The position numbers and the translations under genes were made by a program. Below, one piece after another: positions 12,292-24,880 of a stretch of 64,000 nucleotides of DNA (positions within the stretch are counted from its first letter, which is position 1; the number at the start of each line of letters is the position of its first letter). The notes beneath the pieces were generated by a model. That model made no database searches. It saw nothing but the letters and a program-made list of their open reading frames with translations, and was not told the origin of the DNA. The DNA comes from Nemertoderma westbladi (taxonomy: Eukaryota > Xenacoelomorpha > Nemertodermatida > Nemertodermatidae): NCBI GenBank assembly GCA_032718475.1, contig JAUCBJ010005631.1, positions 1 through 64,000 of the forward strand, in the 5' to 3' direction.

Positions 12292-15200
12292 TGTACTCCT
12301 ATTATTGTGCAATTTTACTTCTAATTTACAGTTATACATACATGCGTTTTAATTCAATAGCCCATAAATTAATGGGAATGTGCACCTCTTTTTAAACCGT
12401 CGGTAAAACCGATTTTTACTAATAAATAATAAAAGATAGAAGAATGATAGAAGTATGCGTTGCGTAGGTAGCATACTTGAGGGAGTCAAATGATACCATT
12501 GAGTAGGAGAAGAAAGATAAACGCACACGCAACGTGATCCCAATCAGGCACATAATCTTTTACTCGCAGAAGCGAGTATTGTCATATTGCATACAGTAAT
12601 GGTACATGCAGTACAGTAATGTATACCATAATCCACTCAGAATATAAGCAACGAGAGTCTTATAAAGATAGTTTGGTAAGAGTAGCAACAACAGGGTCCA
12701 GCCCATATAATCAAGAATCAGGGAAGTACCAGCAAGAACAATACATATTAAACCAATTATCTAGTCAAATATCAGTGGATAGTAGCTCTACCGGTATATT
12801 GGGCAGCCACATCAGCATCTTCCATTGTGGAACAGATACAAAGGATCTTCTTTATATCAAGTCTTCGAAAGTGTGTCGAGATAATAATCAGCCTGTGCTA
12901 AACATGCAAGAAAATAGTAAAGAAAATGATGTCACCATTGCTGGACATTTACTTTCCGCTGAGAGTTTCAGTATTTGATGGAATATAGTTTGCCTGTTTA
13001 TCGTTTTGCTTGTCTTACATTTTCACTGAAAGATTGGCAGAACGAGATTCCACCGAACCTGGAGAAATACAGTAATAAAGATCTAGATGAAATATAAAAA
13101 CAAAATGTATTAAATGTTGATCCTGGCGGGGTTAAACCAGCCTCCAAGAAATAGCAAAGTGAATACTATGTGTTTAGTATAAGTATTCAATGAAATAAAA
13201 AATTACGTATTTCCTGCCCCCAGATGGATGGACAACGGTAAAACTGTCCCAAGGTAAAACTCATTAGGATATTATTGGAACCCCCGGGCCCTTTGATCCT
13301 ACATCTCATTATCTCTTTGAACTTCATAGACATTATTTGGGGATTACAAAACAGGTTCATAATCTCAATGTGTGTACAGCAATACAATAAAACTCACCCT
13401 CATTGAACGGTCATGGTTGACTCACCACCATTGGCTGGTGTACCCATAATGAATGCACCATGCAAGCAGTTATACCATAAGTACGTACAGCAGTTTCAAT
13501 CAATACTACAGTAAATTGAAATGTATGCCAAATTCGTCTGCACCGCGGTTCGCTTAGATGGAGATAATATTTTTACATTAATATCCATATCATGTGAGGC
13601 TAATTTATGTGTAGGAAGAAAATTTATTTACAGTGTGTGGTATACCACATTGAAATGTATAGGACAAAATTTAATCATAGCTATTTTAGGTAATTACTGT
13701 ACAGTAGTCTAGGTATACATTGATATAAGGAATGGAACCACTGCACTGTGGAATGCAATAGTCAGAACCTTATCTGCTGCTCTGTCAGGTCGTCCGGTCT
13801 CGATCCATGCAAGCATAACCATACTGAGTGGGCTTAGCTTTACTCTCCCCAGGTTTTCATCTTTCACTGGTCCGTAAAAAGATCATTGATGGTTGTGAAC
13901 AAAGATTTTCCTGTTTTACGAAGCCTAAAGTATAAAGTAGGCCCCAACAAGCCATATCCATACATTAAAAAGAACATTACAAATGCCTATCCACATGTGA
14001 TAGGTTATAATCTATCCTGTTTAGAATCAGAGATTCAAGTATATTCATTTTTTATTTATTGGTATTATTTAATAATAATTAAATATAAATTAAATAAATA
14101 ATAATTTTATTTTATAAAATTACTCAAAAATATTTTTTCTAAAGTTATATATCGTAATGGTTATCATTGAATGTACCGGTATATGAAGGCCTCGTGATGT
14201 ACAGGTGACATTTGATTAAATATTCGTGTTCTGGAGGAATGATGTACCTGTCTGTATATAGTCGACTGACAGAAAAAAAATCAGTTGGGATAAATTAATG
14301 ACGTGACTAAAAGATGCATGTACGTTTGTAATGAGTGACCGTTTGCTTCACATAAACAAGGTATAACTCTTCAGCTAACGAGATTTTATCACACCTAGCA
14401 GAAATATTTACAGAACATTTCATCAATTGGACATCTGATAGCATCACTGGATGCCCCTATTGCATTGGTGTTAGTAATTGGAGTGAAGAATTCGGCCTTG
14501 GCATGAGCTAAGGGAATTTTTTAAAAAATAACTGTCTGAATGGAATTATGTTTAACGAATCTAAACTCTTTGGGGAGTTTAATTGGGAGGTTCTTCTCTT
14601 TTTTCCCTGTGGCGTTTCTGACAGACGTTTAGTAAATAACCACTACAGTATTAGTCACAATCGATATGGGTGTACTTTTTTAAGTATAAATAAACTTAGG
14701 TATCTGGTATGAGGTTGTAAAATAAAGAAAAATCTTTCTTTGTAAAAATGCGGCGAAAATTAATTTGAATGCTGCAAAAAAAACAATCATAGAGCAGAAA
14801 AGAATCTATAAATTTCCATTTTTTTTTTACCAAACTTCTTCAATTTATTTCGTTAGAAATGTGTTTCATAGAACAGGCGGGCCTGGCCTACGTGTTTTAA
14901 GGAACGCTGAATTCTTTTCAGACGTGTAATATTATTTATTGCATCGCAAAACTGGGGGAGAGGCACTCAAAAGGTCAAGAATATCTTAAAATGAAAATTT
15001 AGTAAAGCGAAATATGTGGTAATGTCGATAATTTGATAGGAATTTCGTTTCATACTCTAAATAATTTGACAGGTGATAAATGGATCACACATCATTTGTT
15101 TTAAAGTAATATGATTTAATATTCTGGAAAAATTACCCCATGATAAAGGGGTAGGTTATACCACATCCACATGAAATAATTAATTAGATATTAATTATAT

Positions 15201-15449
15201 TATATTTACCTGAATTGAATCTTTAATTGAACGTGACTTCGGTATACTAATTACAGTAGATCCTTTGGTCTTTAGGCCTCTCGGTATATTAAACGTTTTA
15301 TTTAAAAATTTAAATTCATATGTATGTATATACTATAGTAAATCTATAATTAAAAAAATATAAAATATCGGGTAGATCTACAATGTAGTTTATATGAGTA
15401 CAACTGTAGTCAGATTTTTCTATAAACAATAAACCTGGTATATGTCAAG
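12292..15449. other. Gene-free spacer
   Basis: No gene I can support. The 119-codon open frame at 12619-12978 has no recognisable domain. The rest is AT-rich, with A/T-rich low complexity around 14050-14150. Confidence 0.4.
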
Positions 15450-15530
15450 CTATACCTTTGATCTAGCGGTTGCATTGAATTCACAACATTCCGAGGTCCT
15501 GAGTTCAACCCCGTTTGGGACCAGGACTTT
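15450..15530 (+). mobile_element. tRNA-like / SINE head fragment
   Basis: A-box-like TGATCTAGCGG at 15459-15469 and B-box-like GAGTTCAACCC at 15501-15511, with starts 42 nt apart as in a tRNA gene. A T-run follows at about 15538. One A-box position deviates from consensus and no clean cloverleaf was folded, so a tRNA-derived SINE head or a decayed tRNA is more likely than a working tRNA. Confidence 0.45.
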
Positions 15531-16780
15531 TTCCGTTTCGGCACGACTGTTTTGAGGGTCTAAAATCAACTTTTATTTTTTTGACCGCAATTTAGTGAAA
15601 GGAAGCCCAAGCCCGACCCCTCGGTCAGGGAAATTCGGAGCGAAATTTACGTGATAAATTATTGGTCCGGGATCCGAATTGAGCTGACTGATTAAGTTAG
15701 AACCTTCACCTCAGAAGCGATCTGAAATTTAATACCTAATTATTAAATTTAGGGCTAATAGTATAAAATTCAAAACTAATAATTAATAATTTCTGTATTT
15801 TGAAAAATTTTTGAAAAATTATCTTTGAAAACAAATTTTGGAAAATAAATCAAAAGGGTGACAGGTAGGCCTATCTAGACTACCAGTGGAATTTTCAAGT
15901 TAAAATGCAAATATATTAAAATTATCTTTGCAAGAAAATTGTAAATTTCCTTTAAACGAACCTCCCACACCCTCCCATCTTCGAAGTCAATTCACTAACT
16001 TCCCATTTTTGTACGGTATTTTAATTAAGGAAGTGTTTCGCAAACACTAACGTTTCACGCTTCCGGAAAACTCACAAATCAAATAGTCAAAGAAGAGTTG
16101 GGATTTTACATATATAAAATAAATAACGAATTGGTAGAAAGATGAATGCATATCCATCCTTGTACAGGATAACTGGAGGATTTCATTGGGCATTCCAACT
16201 CCGTTCCCTTGAAGAATAAGCCAATAGGAATGAAGTAACACCGAGAAAGCTTGTTGCTTTGCTTCTGTCTCTGTAACTGACAGCCTTATAGAGCTTATAT
16301 GCTGTAATAATATCTTACATCAATCCTATAACAATGCTAGCTGCCGTTGTCCACTAACAACCCCCAACCCCAGCACATCACAATCCACTCCAATGTTATT
16401 TTACACTCTTTCGTTGATAACGCTCTGTACCACCACTACTACTGGCGCGATAGTGCCGAGGTTTGGTTTGTGTTCCACTTGAACTTACCTACTTATGTAC
16501 TACTTCCTAAAATATTATCAAAAATAAAATATTATTCCATTAATTGTTTAATGTAAGAGATGACAATACCTACTGTATTGAATTTAGAATCTACTATAAT
16601 AGTATATACATTATAGTAGGTTATCATGGTATTATTTGAATTAATTTACCCTTTTGGAATTATCCTCCTAACACAAAGTTGTAGGTCGCTCAAACGTTTT
16701 TTATTTGTTCATTCAAACGATTGAATATATTTGTTATCAGAAGATAGCAAAGTATACAACACTATCTTCAGTTGGCTTGG
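15531..16780. other. Gene-free spacer
   Basis: Nothing recognisable. Short chance frames only. Confidence 0.35.
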
Positions 16781-16784
16781 CAGT

Positions 16785-18573
16785 CTTACTGTCCTGGTAG
16801 TCCAAATCCAGCACCATCCTTGAGGCCTCCCTATCCTGGCAGTCCGACACCATCCTCGAGGCCTCCCCCTCCTAGCAGTCCGACACCATCCTCGAGGCCT
16901 CCCCCTCCTAGCAGTCCGCCACCATCCTCGAGGCCTCCCCATCCTAGCAGTCCGCCACCATCCTCGAGGCCTCCCCATCCTAGCAGTCCGACACCATCCT
17001 CGAGGCCTCCCCCTCCTAGCAGTCCGCCACCATCCTCGAGGCCTCCCCATCCTAGCAGTCCGCCACCATCCTCGAGACCTCCCCATCCTAGCAGTCCAGC
17101 ACCATCCTCGAGACCTCCCCATCCTAGCAGTCCAGCACCATCCTCAAGGCCTCCCCATCCTGGCAGTCTGGCACCATCCATAAGGCTTCACTGTCCAGGG
17201 AGTCTAGCACCACCCATGAGGCCTCACTGTCCCGGCAGGCCAGCACCATCCTTGAGGCATCACCTTCCCGGTGGTCTGACACCATCCTCGAGGCATCACT
17301 GTCCCGGCAGTCTGGCACCATCCATGAGGCCTCACTGTCTAGTGTCTAGGCAGCCCGGCACCAAACTCGAGGTTTCACTGTCCTGGCAGTCCAGCACCAT
17401 CCTCGAGGCCTCACTGTCCTGGTAGGTCAGCACCATCCTCGAGGCATCACTGTTGGCAGTCCAGCACTACCCTCAAGGCATCACTGTCCTGGCAATGCGA
17501 CGCCATCCTCGAGGCCTCACTGTCCCAGCAGTCCGGCACCATCCTCGAGGACTCACTGTCCCGGCAGTCTGAAACCAAACTCGAGGCATAACTGTCCCGG
17601 CAGTCCAGCACCATCCATAAGGCATCACTGTCCTGTCAGTCTGGCACCTTCCTCGAGGCATCACTGTCCCGGCAGTCTGGCACCATCCTCGACGCCACAC
17701 TGTCCTGATATTCTGGCCCCATCCACAAGGCCTCACTGTCCAGGCAGTCCAGCACCATCCTCGAGGCCTCACTGTCTTGGCAGTCTGGCGCCATCCTCGA
17801 GGCATCACTGTCCTGGCAGTCCGGCATCATCCTCGATGCCATACTGTCATGGCAGTTCAACACAATCCATAAGGCGTCACTGTCCAGGCAGTCAGGCACC
17901 ATCCACGAGGCGTCACTGTTCCAGGAACTCAGGACTGTCCATGAGGCTTCATTGTCAAGGCAGTCTAGCACCATCCTCAAGGCATTACTGTCCCGGCAGT
18001 CTGGCACAATCCATGAGGCCTCACTGTCTAGTGTCTAGGCAGCCCGGCACCAACCTCGAGGCTTCACTGTCCCGGCAGTCCAGCACCAACCCCAAGGCTT
18101 CACTGTCCCGGTAGTTCAGCACCATCCTCGAGGACTCACTGTCCCGGCAGTCTGAAACCAAACTCGAGGCATAACTGTCCCGGCAGTCCGGCACCATCCA
18201 CAAGGCATCACTGTCCTGTCAGTCCGGCAACATCCTCGAGGCATCACTGTCCCAGCAGTCTGGCACCATCCTCGAGGCCACATTGTCCTGACAGTCTGGC
18301 CCCATCCACAAGGCCTCACTGTCCAGGCAGTCCAGCACCATCCTCGAGGCCTCACTGTCCCAGCAGTCCGGCACCATCCTCGATGACACACTGTCCTGGC
18401 AGTCTGAAACCAAACTCGAGGCATATCTGTCCCGGCAGTCCGGCACCATCCACAACGCATCACTGTCCTGTCAGTCCGGCACCATCCTGGAGGCCTCACT
18501 GTCCTAGCAGTCCGGCACCATCCTCGAGGCATCACTGTCGGCAGTCCAGCATTATCCTCGATGCCATACTGTC
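16785..18573. repeat. 36-bp minisatellite, about 50 units
   Basis: Tandem array with a 36-bp unit of the form GGCAGTCC-GCACCATCCTCGAGGC-TC. In the first ten or so units (to about 17160) the variable part is CCTCCCCATCCT or CCTCCCCCTCCT; after that it is CCTCACTGTCCC-like. Because 36 is a multiple of three and few units contain stops, long open frames appear on both strands: for example 16772-17425 plus, a Pro/Ser repeat with core SSPTPSSRPPPP, and several minus frames. A rare variant (TGAAACCAAACTCGAGGCATA) recurs at about 17569, 18153 and 18407, and a GTCTAGTGTCTAGGCAGCCC variant at about 17338 and 18027, showing segmental duplication within the array. I do not read these frames as a gene. 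Confidence 0.92.
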
Positions 18574-19338
18574 ACTAACAAAAATATAATATGAAACAAA
18601 TAATTTTATCATCAAGCACGTTTACAAGATATAAGATAAGATTACCGAATATTAATAAAAAATGCCCATGATGCACAACCAGATAAATAACAACGAATAG
18701 AGCCAAATAATAAATTTAGTTTCCTTCTAAATGTATTACCCCGTCGTCAAGCAGAATATCTCTTCCCAGTGAATCCTATATGAATATATAATTTAGGTAC
18801 TCCTGCTAAGTTAGGCGGTAGGCCAGATGGCTACAACATTATATATATATAACATACAACTATTATAGGTCAACTATAAAACATTATGCAATCCACAGTG
18901 AGCAACAACTGCAATAGGACACAACACACTGCTTTGTGTAACTAAAATTCATTCACCTGATCCACCCCCTAACTTTATTATTTAATTTTTTGTTATTTAA
19001 TATTATTATTACAAAAATGTAATGATGTTAATGTAAAACATAGCAGAGTGAGTAACCTTATTGTAGTTCTTCCCTTAGTAAGCCATATTTCATGGTGAAC
19101 ACCAGCTGTTATTTTACCATTGCATTTAATTTGGCGACAAAATATTGCGAAAAAAACGAAATATACCGAATACCACTCATAGAATCGATCTGAAATATTT
19201 TAACGCGATTATGAACCACCAAAGCAATGTACTTGCAAAATTTCATCAAAAACGACAGGCAGGAACTGCCTGAATCTGGATTATTATCAGTCAGCCAGTC
19301 AGTCAGTGAGTGTTATATGACCTGAGATTTTTACAGTA
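18574..19338. other. Gene-free spacer
   Basis: AT-rich sequence without recognisable features apart from a short CAGT-rich run at about 19288-19306. Confidence 0.35.
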
Positions 19339-19346
19339 AGTATCCC

Positions 19347-19756
19347 TGGACTATCTCTGGATGGCACATTCACAAGAATGCTACGCCGGGTTCATTGTGT
19401 CAAGTACAATGCACACATCTCCAACCAGACACTATATAACATTGGAGGTGTCTCATTGGTTCCTCCAAGCTTGACACTAGAACAAAATCGCCTCCGCTTT
19501 GCAGGACATTGCTTTCGCCGTGAGGACCACCAGCCAGTGCATAATCTTGTACTTTGGCAGCCCCATGGAGTGAATAAGCATGGTGGACAGCCCATGACTT
19601 TCTTGAGACGCATCTTAAAGGACACTGGCCTTAAAGATGCGGATGATCTAGCAAATGTCATGGGTGATAGGGAGTTGTGGCGGTGCAATTTTGTTGACAA
19701 GCCGGCACAGCATTCTTAAAAATGCAGCTGCAATGCAACATGCCGATCCTAGTAGT
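19347..19756 (+). mobile_element. 5'-truncated RTE-like LINE copy
   Basis: A 410-bp copy of the extreme 3' end of the RTE-like LINE. It carries an open frame (19378-19719) for the last part of the C-terminal domain, with MLRRVHCVKYNAHISNQTLY at its start and KPAQHS at its end, then the 3' untranslated tip and a short (TAG)n tail. An 8-bp duplication AGTATCCC flanks it (19339-19346 and 19757-19764). Six bases at the 5' end do not match the family and may be junction filler. Sequence is close to the 60-63 kb copy, so this is a young insertion. Confidence 0.9.
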
Positions 19757-19764
19757 AGTATCCC

Positions 19765-21136
19765 GCTGTCGAGCGGGCTCCTAATTAGTGTTCTTTATTT
19801 TATTTACCTATTACAGAAAGACCTCTCCGGTGAATAAACTGCTCTTTGGGGCCGTTTCCCATTGCGGATAAGGATAACATTTCACACATCACAGTAATTG
19901 TGATTATGATTTGTTTGCCAGGCGAATCCGAATGTGTATTTCATTAAATGGGGGGCAGTTTTTTGGTTGATGCAAGTCATTCTTGGTTTGCATCTTCCAA
20001 TCCTATCTGTTTCTTGAAGTCTGTTTAAGATAGGTTCGTTTAAAGCCATCTTGATGGCGTTCTAGTAAGAAGAGAGACAAGGGAAGAATATACAATATTG
20101 TTATTTTCAAACAAATATTTTTTGTTAACAAACAAACAACTATACACACAACAACTATAAACAACTCCCGAGGTCTGAGTGTTAAAGATGGGAACGGCCA
20201 ACACAAGTTTAGATGTTAGTAGTTAGCTTTAAAAACTTTAAAAACTCAACCAAACAAACAATGCCACTTCTAATGCGCTCGTAGTATTAGATAGTACCAC
20301 AGTAAGCTAGTGTTTGACCAACGCATCAATATATTGGTTATTGCGAAGAATAGTCGCTTTGCATCCCCACTAGCTAAATCGAGTTCGAAGCTTACCTACC
20401 CCTTACTAAAAATGAAGGTTCGAAGAAACATACCATGAACCATGTGGTGTTTGTAGGATCAAGCAGAATCATTGAGGGAGTAACGCTATGATCAGCTGCT
20501 GACAGCCATTATAGATATCTGGTGTTTTAGTCTATGTGAGTTTTACTAAACTTTTACTATTACAACTAAACCGTACGTAGCGGTTTTTCCTTCAGATTTG
20601 ACTAATTAACAAATATATAAATTAATCCAACCTCTAATACATTAGTATAGGATAATAAGATGACGCTTTTTAGGACGCACATATCTCATAAAGTACATGT
20701 TCCTTAAAGATTAGATTAATTAAAATAAAATTTATAACTAAAAAAAATAAAATTTAATGTGGACTTTATGTAACCTAAGTACTTGCTATTTTATTTGTAT
20801 TTTAAATTGAATAAGTTCGTTAAAGTATGTTATAACTCATTTTTGGTGAACACACAAATACCAAATTATATAACATAAAATAAATATTATAATTATGTAA
20901 TAATTTTATTCTCAACTCGGCATACAGTACAAAGTAAAAACCGAAGAAATTAAGGTGCAGGCACACAACCTGATGATTAAAAGAAGATGTGTCAACATAG
21001 CCATCTTAATCAGGTTAGTACTTAGATACCGATACAGTATGAAACTAACTGTACATAATTACAGTAACTACAGTAACTACTGTATATAATTAATTAATTA
21101 AAGGACTATTAATTATTCGATAAAATAATAAAGTAA
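19765..21136. other. Gene-free spacer
   Basis: No gene recognised. AT-rich, with short TACAGTA-type palindromic words at 21060-21080. Confidence 0.35.
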
Positions 21137-21345
21137 GCGGAAAACACCGCTTTTTTCACTCATTTTCAATTTAGCGAAATTCAACTGTTCTGTCCGAGTG
21201 GTTGAGTTTTACACGAGTTGGCTTGGCAGGTCTTTAGCACGAGCGAAGCGAGTGTTAAATTGCCAATGAGTGGAAAACTCAACACACAAGGGCAGAATAT
21301 CTGAATTTCGCTAAAGAAAATGAGTGGAAAATGGTGTTTTCCGTA
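21137..21345. mobile_element. Small palindromic MITE-like element
   Basis: An imperfect inverted repeat. The left arm from 21137 (GCGGAAAACACC, then CACTCATTTTC, TTTAGCGAAATTCA) is the reverse complement of the right arm ending at about 21345 (TGAATTTCGCTAAAG, GAAAATGAGTGG, GGTGTTTTCCG). The short loop near 21238-21262 holds a small palindrome GCACGAGCGAAGCGAGTG. No protein. Compatible with a foldback or MITE, but no target duplication was identified. Confidence 0.65.
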
Positions 21346-21595
21346 CGTTTTTATATCGAATATATCGTTTTATTTGAAAAAAAAATATCAGCAGCGTTAT
21401 CAATGTTTACGACGTGTAATATTACTATATTTTAATACGGAGTCTCTAATAAATACATATAGCTAGCTGTACAGTAAGCTACCTGAGAATCCTCGGTCTA
21501 CATTATATAATCATTATGTACCAGGAACTTATTCAATTATACGAAAGTATGTATCAATTTGATTATATTATGTAGTAAATAGTTCATTAAATAAA

Positions 21596-21672
21596 TAGAT
21601 TAAAAAAAATTGTTAAAAAAAGTAAAAAATTGTAAAAAAAAAGTAAAAAAATTAGTTAAAAAAAGTAAAAAA
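21596..21672. repeat. A-rich low-complexity repeat
   Basis: Irregular repeats of GTTAAAAAAAGTAAAAAATT type. Confidence 0.7.
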
Positions 21673-21842
21673 TTAGTTATTTACTGGGTGGTATTATTAA
21701 TTTTCTGGAAATTAGAGAAAAAAAGTTAGATTATTAACTCAATTTTAAAAATATTAGTGAGAAAAAGAGCCTGTTTTAAATAAATATATATTATTATTAC
21801 AAAATCCATGATCTCTATTTACGTACTGTGGTAACATACATA

Positions 21843-21860
21843 CCCCCCCCCCCCCCCCCC
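21843..21860. repeat. Poly-C tract (18)
   Basis: Uninterrupted C homopolymer. Confidence 0.9.
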
Positions 21861-22280
21861 TCAATAAAAAAAATAATGGCCTTGATAGATTAGGTTATAA
21901 ATATATTTGAAAAGAAATAACAGTCCAAAGTATTCGCTATAAGAAGATAACAGAGGTGTTTTTTATTTTGTACGTACACCATGTCTTGGAATATAGTTTC
22001 TTTATTCAGGTACCTGCCCCCCCCCCCCCCCCCCCCCAATTTTTTCTACAAATCGTAATGAGATTGCATGAAATTTGAAACAGAGTTAGTTTTGTCTCCC
22101 CCCTCCTTAGTGGGTGAGCCAGAATTTTTATTTTTGCTTTCATTCGTTAGCTAAGCATTTAAAAAAATTATCTCCGTTGATATTGTTATTAATAGATATA
22201 TATAGATATAAATTGTTGTAGGAAGATATATTACTTGAATATAAAAGAAACCGCCGTGGGATAAGGGATCCGGTTTAGTG

Positions 22281-22634
22281 TATATATATTTGTAAGCATA
22301 AAATAATAAACAAATAATATATTATTTTAAATAAACCTAGATCGACCTCAGAAAAAATTCACATATTACTTTATCACTATCTTTCGATTAATATGTATAT
22401 CTTTTTAAAGTGTTCAAAACCAACTTTATAAATTAAATAAATTAATAAATTAATTCAATTTATTTGATTAATTTATTTAATTTATAAAGTTGGTTTTGAA
22501 CACTTGAAAAAGATATACATATTATATCGAATGCTAGTGATAAAGTAATATGTGAATTTTTTCTGAGGTCGATCTAGGTTTATTTAAAATAATATATTAT
22601 TTATTTATTATTTTGTGCTTACAAATATATATAT
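22281..22634. mobile_element. Palindrome 1 inside the foldback
   Basis: Nearly perfect inverted repeat with a very short AT-rich centre near 22456. Left landmarks CTAGATCGACCTCAG and AACCAACTTTATAAA reappear reverse-complemented on the right. Arms are about 175 bp. Confidence 0.85.
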
Positions 22635-22645
22635 AGATATTGTTA

Positions 22646-23110
22646 CGCAGTTATTCTTCGAACTTTTAGTGATTTGTTGGTACAGTACCAATAGAAAGCT
22701 GACCGTGCAAGGATTCCAAATATGTAAAAATATTAGAAAATGTTAGGAAATAGCTGAGACATAGGCATTCGAATTTTGCATGTATTTTCTTCCGCTGCAC
22801 GCCATTTATTAAATACACAATGTTCTAGAACATGTTATTTATCTCATAAGTAGCTTGGACAATGCAATGTCTACATGATAATACTAGAATATGGATATCC
22901 ATACATACTGAAAATGTTCTAGAACATTGTGTATTATTTTATTAAATAGAATAAATGGCCTACAGCGGTAACAAATACATACCAAATTTTAATGCCAATA
23001 TCTCAACTATTTCCAAACCAAATTCAAATATTTTTATATTTTAGGAATCCTTGCATGGGCAGCTTTCCAATAGTACCAACAAATCACTAAAGGTTCGAAG
23101 AATAACTGCG
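22646..23110. mobile_element. Palindrome 2 (MITE-like) inside the foldback
   Basis: The terminal inverted repeat starts CGCAGTTATTCTTCGAAC at 22646 and is mirrored at 23110. The arms extend through TTAGTGATTTGTTGGTAC and, with divergence, to a shared CAATGTTCTAGAACAT motif at about 22819 and 22915. No open frame of note. Confidence 0.8.
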
Positions 23111-23436
23111 GTGTAAGTTGTACAATATCGACGGAGACACTTTTTTAAATGCTTGTAGCAATCGAATGAAAGCAAAAATAAAAATTCTGGCTAATCCACT
23201 AAGGTGGAGGATGGAGATGAATCTACAGTAAATCTTTTTTTTAATTTCATGCAATCTCATTACGATTTGTAGAAAAAATTGGGGGGGGGGGGGGGGGGGG
23301 GGGGGCAGGTACCTGAATAACGACACTATATTCCAGGACATGGTGTAATTCAGTGCCAGTACAGTGGGGCGAGCCACGAAGTTGGCGGAGCCTTAGCGAA
23401 TTGACACTGTTAGGGGGTGGGTCAATTTATGCAAAT

Positions 23437-23440
23437 AGTT

Positions 23441-23521
<81 letters not shown>

Positions 23522-23530
23522 GTCGTCGTT
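23437..23530. repeat. (GTC)n trinucleotide microsatellite
   Basis: About 30 units of GTC/CGT with occasional GTT interruptions. Both strands are open only because of the repeat (poly-Arg or poly-Asp). Confidence 0.95.
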
Positions 23531-23599
23531 ACGATTTTGACATGCTAATAACTTTGTCGGATTTAAAGCTGCCAAGTTGAAAATTTGTAGGTATCAATA

Positions 23600-24880
23600 T
23601 GAGCAAAAGTTGAGATTTTTGAGAGACTTTCAGACACCATCAGTGCAATGGTCTCCCGCTAGAGGGCCACATGTCTAAACATTAAATGGCCACCCATTTC
23701 TTTGCTTTTAATCCGTTTAAGCTGAAACTTGGGAAGTATGTACTAGACCATTAGCTGTAAATTTCAAAGGAGGCTAATCTGTCTGCAGTTCTCCAGTCTG
23801 CCGCTAGAGGGCGAAATGTCCCGAATGTGAAATTATTCTTCCATTTAGTTGTTTATGATCTGATTACGCTGAAACTTGTCATATATGTACTAGATGACAT
23901 CCTGAGTCTTTGTGTCGATTGTAATCGGTCCGAAGTTTTCCAGTCTGCCGGTAGAGGGCCACATGTCTAAACATTAAATGGCCACCCATTTCTTTGCTTT
24001 TAATCCGTTTAAGCTGAAACTTGGGAAGTATGTACTAGACCATTAGCTGTAAATTTCAAAGGTGGCTAATCTGTCTGCAGTTCTCCAGTCTGCCGCTAGA
24101 GGGCGAAATGTCCCGAATGTGAAATTATTCTTCCATTTAGTTGTTTATGATCTGATTACGCTGAAACTTGTCATATATGTACTAAATGACATCCTGAGTC
24201 TTTGTGTCGATTGTAATCGGTCCGAAGTTTTCCAGTCTGCCGGTAGAGGGCCACATGTCTAAACATTTTAAATGGCCACCCATTTCTTTGCTTTTAATCC
24301 GTTTAAGCTGAAACTTGGGAAGTATGTACTAGACCATTAGCTGTAAATTTCAAAGGAGGCTAATCTGTCTGCAGTTCTCCAGTCTGCCGCTAGAGGGCGA
24401 AATGTCCCGAATGTGAAATTATTCTTCCATTTAGTTGTTTATGATCTGATTACGCTGAAACTTGTCATATATGTACTAGAAGACATCCTAAGTCTTTGTG
24501 TGGACAGTAATCGGTCCGGAGTTTTCGAGTCTGCCGCTAGAGGGCGAAATGTAGGATAGTGATAACCTTCGCGAATTCCTTGCTATTATTAAAATGCTAC
24601 TATTTAAGCTGAATTTTGGAATATACAGTACCGGTATGTACTAGACCACATGCCTCGTCTTTGTGAGGAAGGTGATCGATCCGTAGTTCTTTAATATGCC
24701 GCTAGAGGGCTAAATGTATGAAAGTGAAAACCTTCCAACATTTCGTTATTTATGATCGGTCAATCGGAAACTTGGTAGATATGTAATAGACCATAGGCTG
24801 TGGCTTTGTAGGGAAACTAATCCTTCCTTCTTCAGTTACCCAGTCTCCCGCTAGAGGGTTAACGTTTTCCGGGAAAATCT
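23600..24880. repeat. Satellite of about 147 bp with a conserved CCGCTAGAGGGC core
   Basis: Nine monomers, each carrying CCGCTAGAGGGC or a one-base variant, at 23656, 23801, 23948, 24093, 24240, 24387, 24534, 24699 and 24848. The spacing is 145-149 bp except for one step of 165. The first six alternate between two types, one followed by CACATGTCTAAAC and one by GAAATGTCCCGAATG, giving a dimer of about 293 bp repeated three times; the last three are diverged. The core matches the vertebrate CTCF consensus CCASYAGRKGGC at 11 of 12 positions (G for A at position 3). Confidence 0.92.

Larger units (their letters stand above)
21977..23345. mobile_element. Compound foldback element (nested palindromes)
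   Basis: The outer arms are inverted copies. 21977-22190 (CACCATGTCTTGGAATATAG, then CAGGTACCTG, a C tract at 22017-22037, and TACAAATCGTAATGAGATTG) pairs with 23115-23345, which has the mirror order and a G tract at 23281-23305. Two further palindromes lie between: 22281-22634, centred near 22456, and 22646-23110. No coding capacity was found. This looks like a foldback or MITE cluster in which palindromic elements inserted into one another. Such long inverted repeats can extrude or form hairpins. Confidence 0.85.

Noticed and set aside
12619-12978. 119-codon open frame, Ser/Gln-rich
   Set aside because: No domain recognised, no flanking gene structure, and length is within what AT-rich spacer can give.
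13740-13870. Possible SINE head (GGTCTCGATCC as B box)
   Set aside because: The B box has a mismatch in its core and no A box is present at the right distance.
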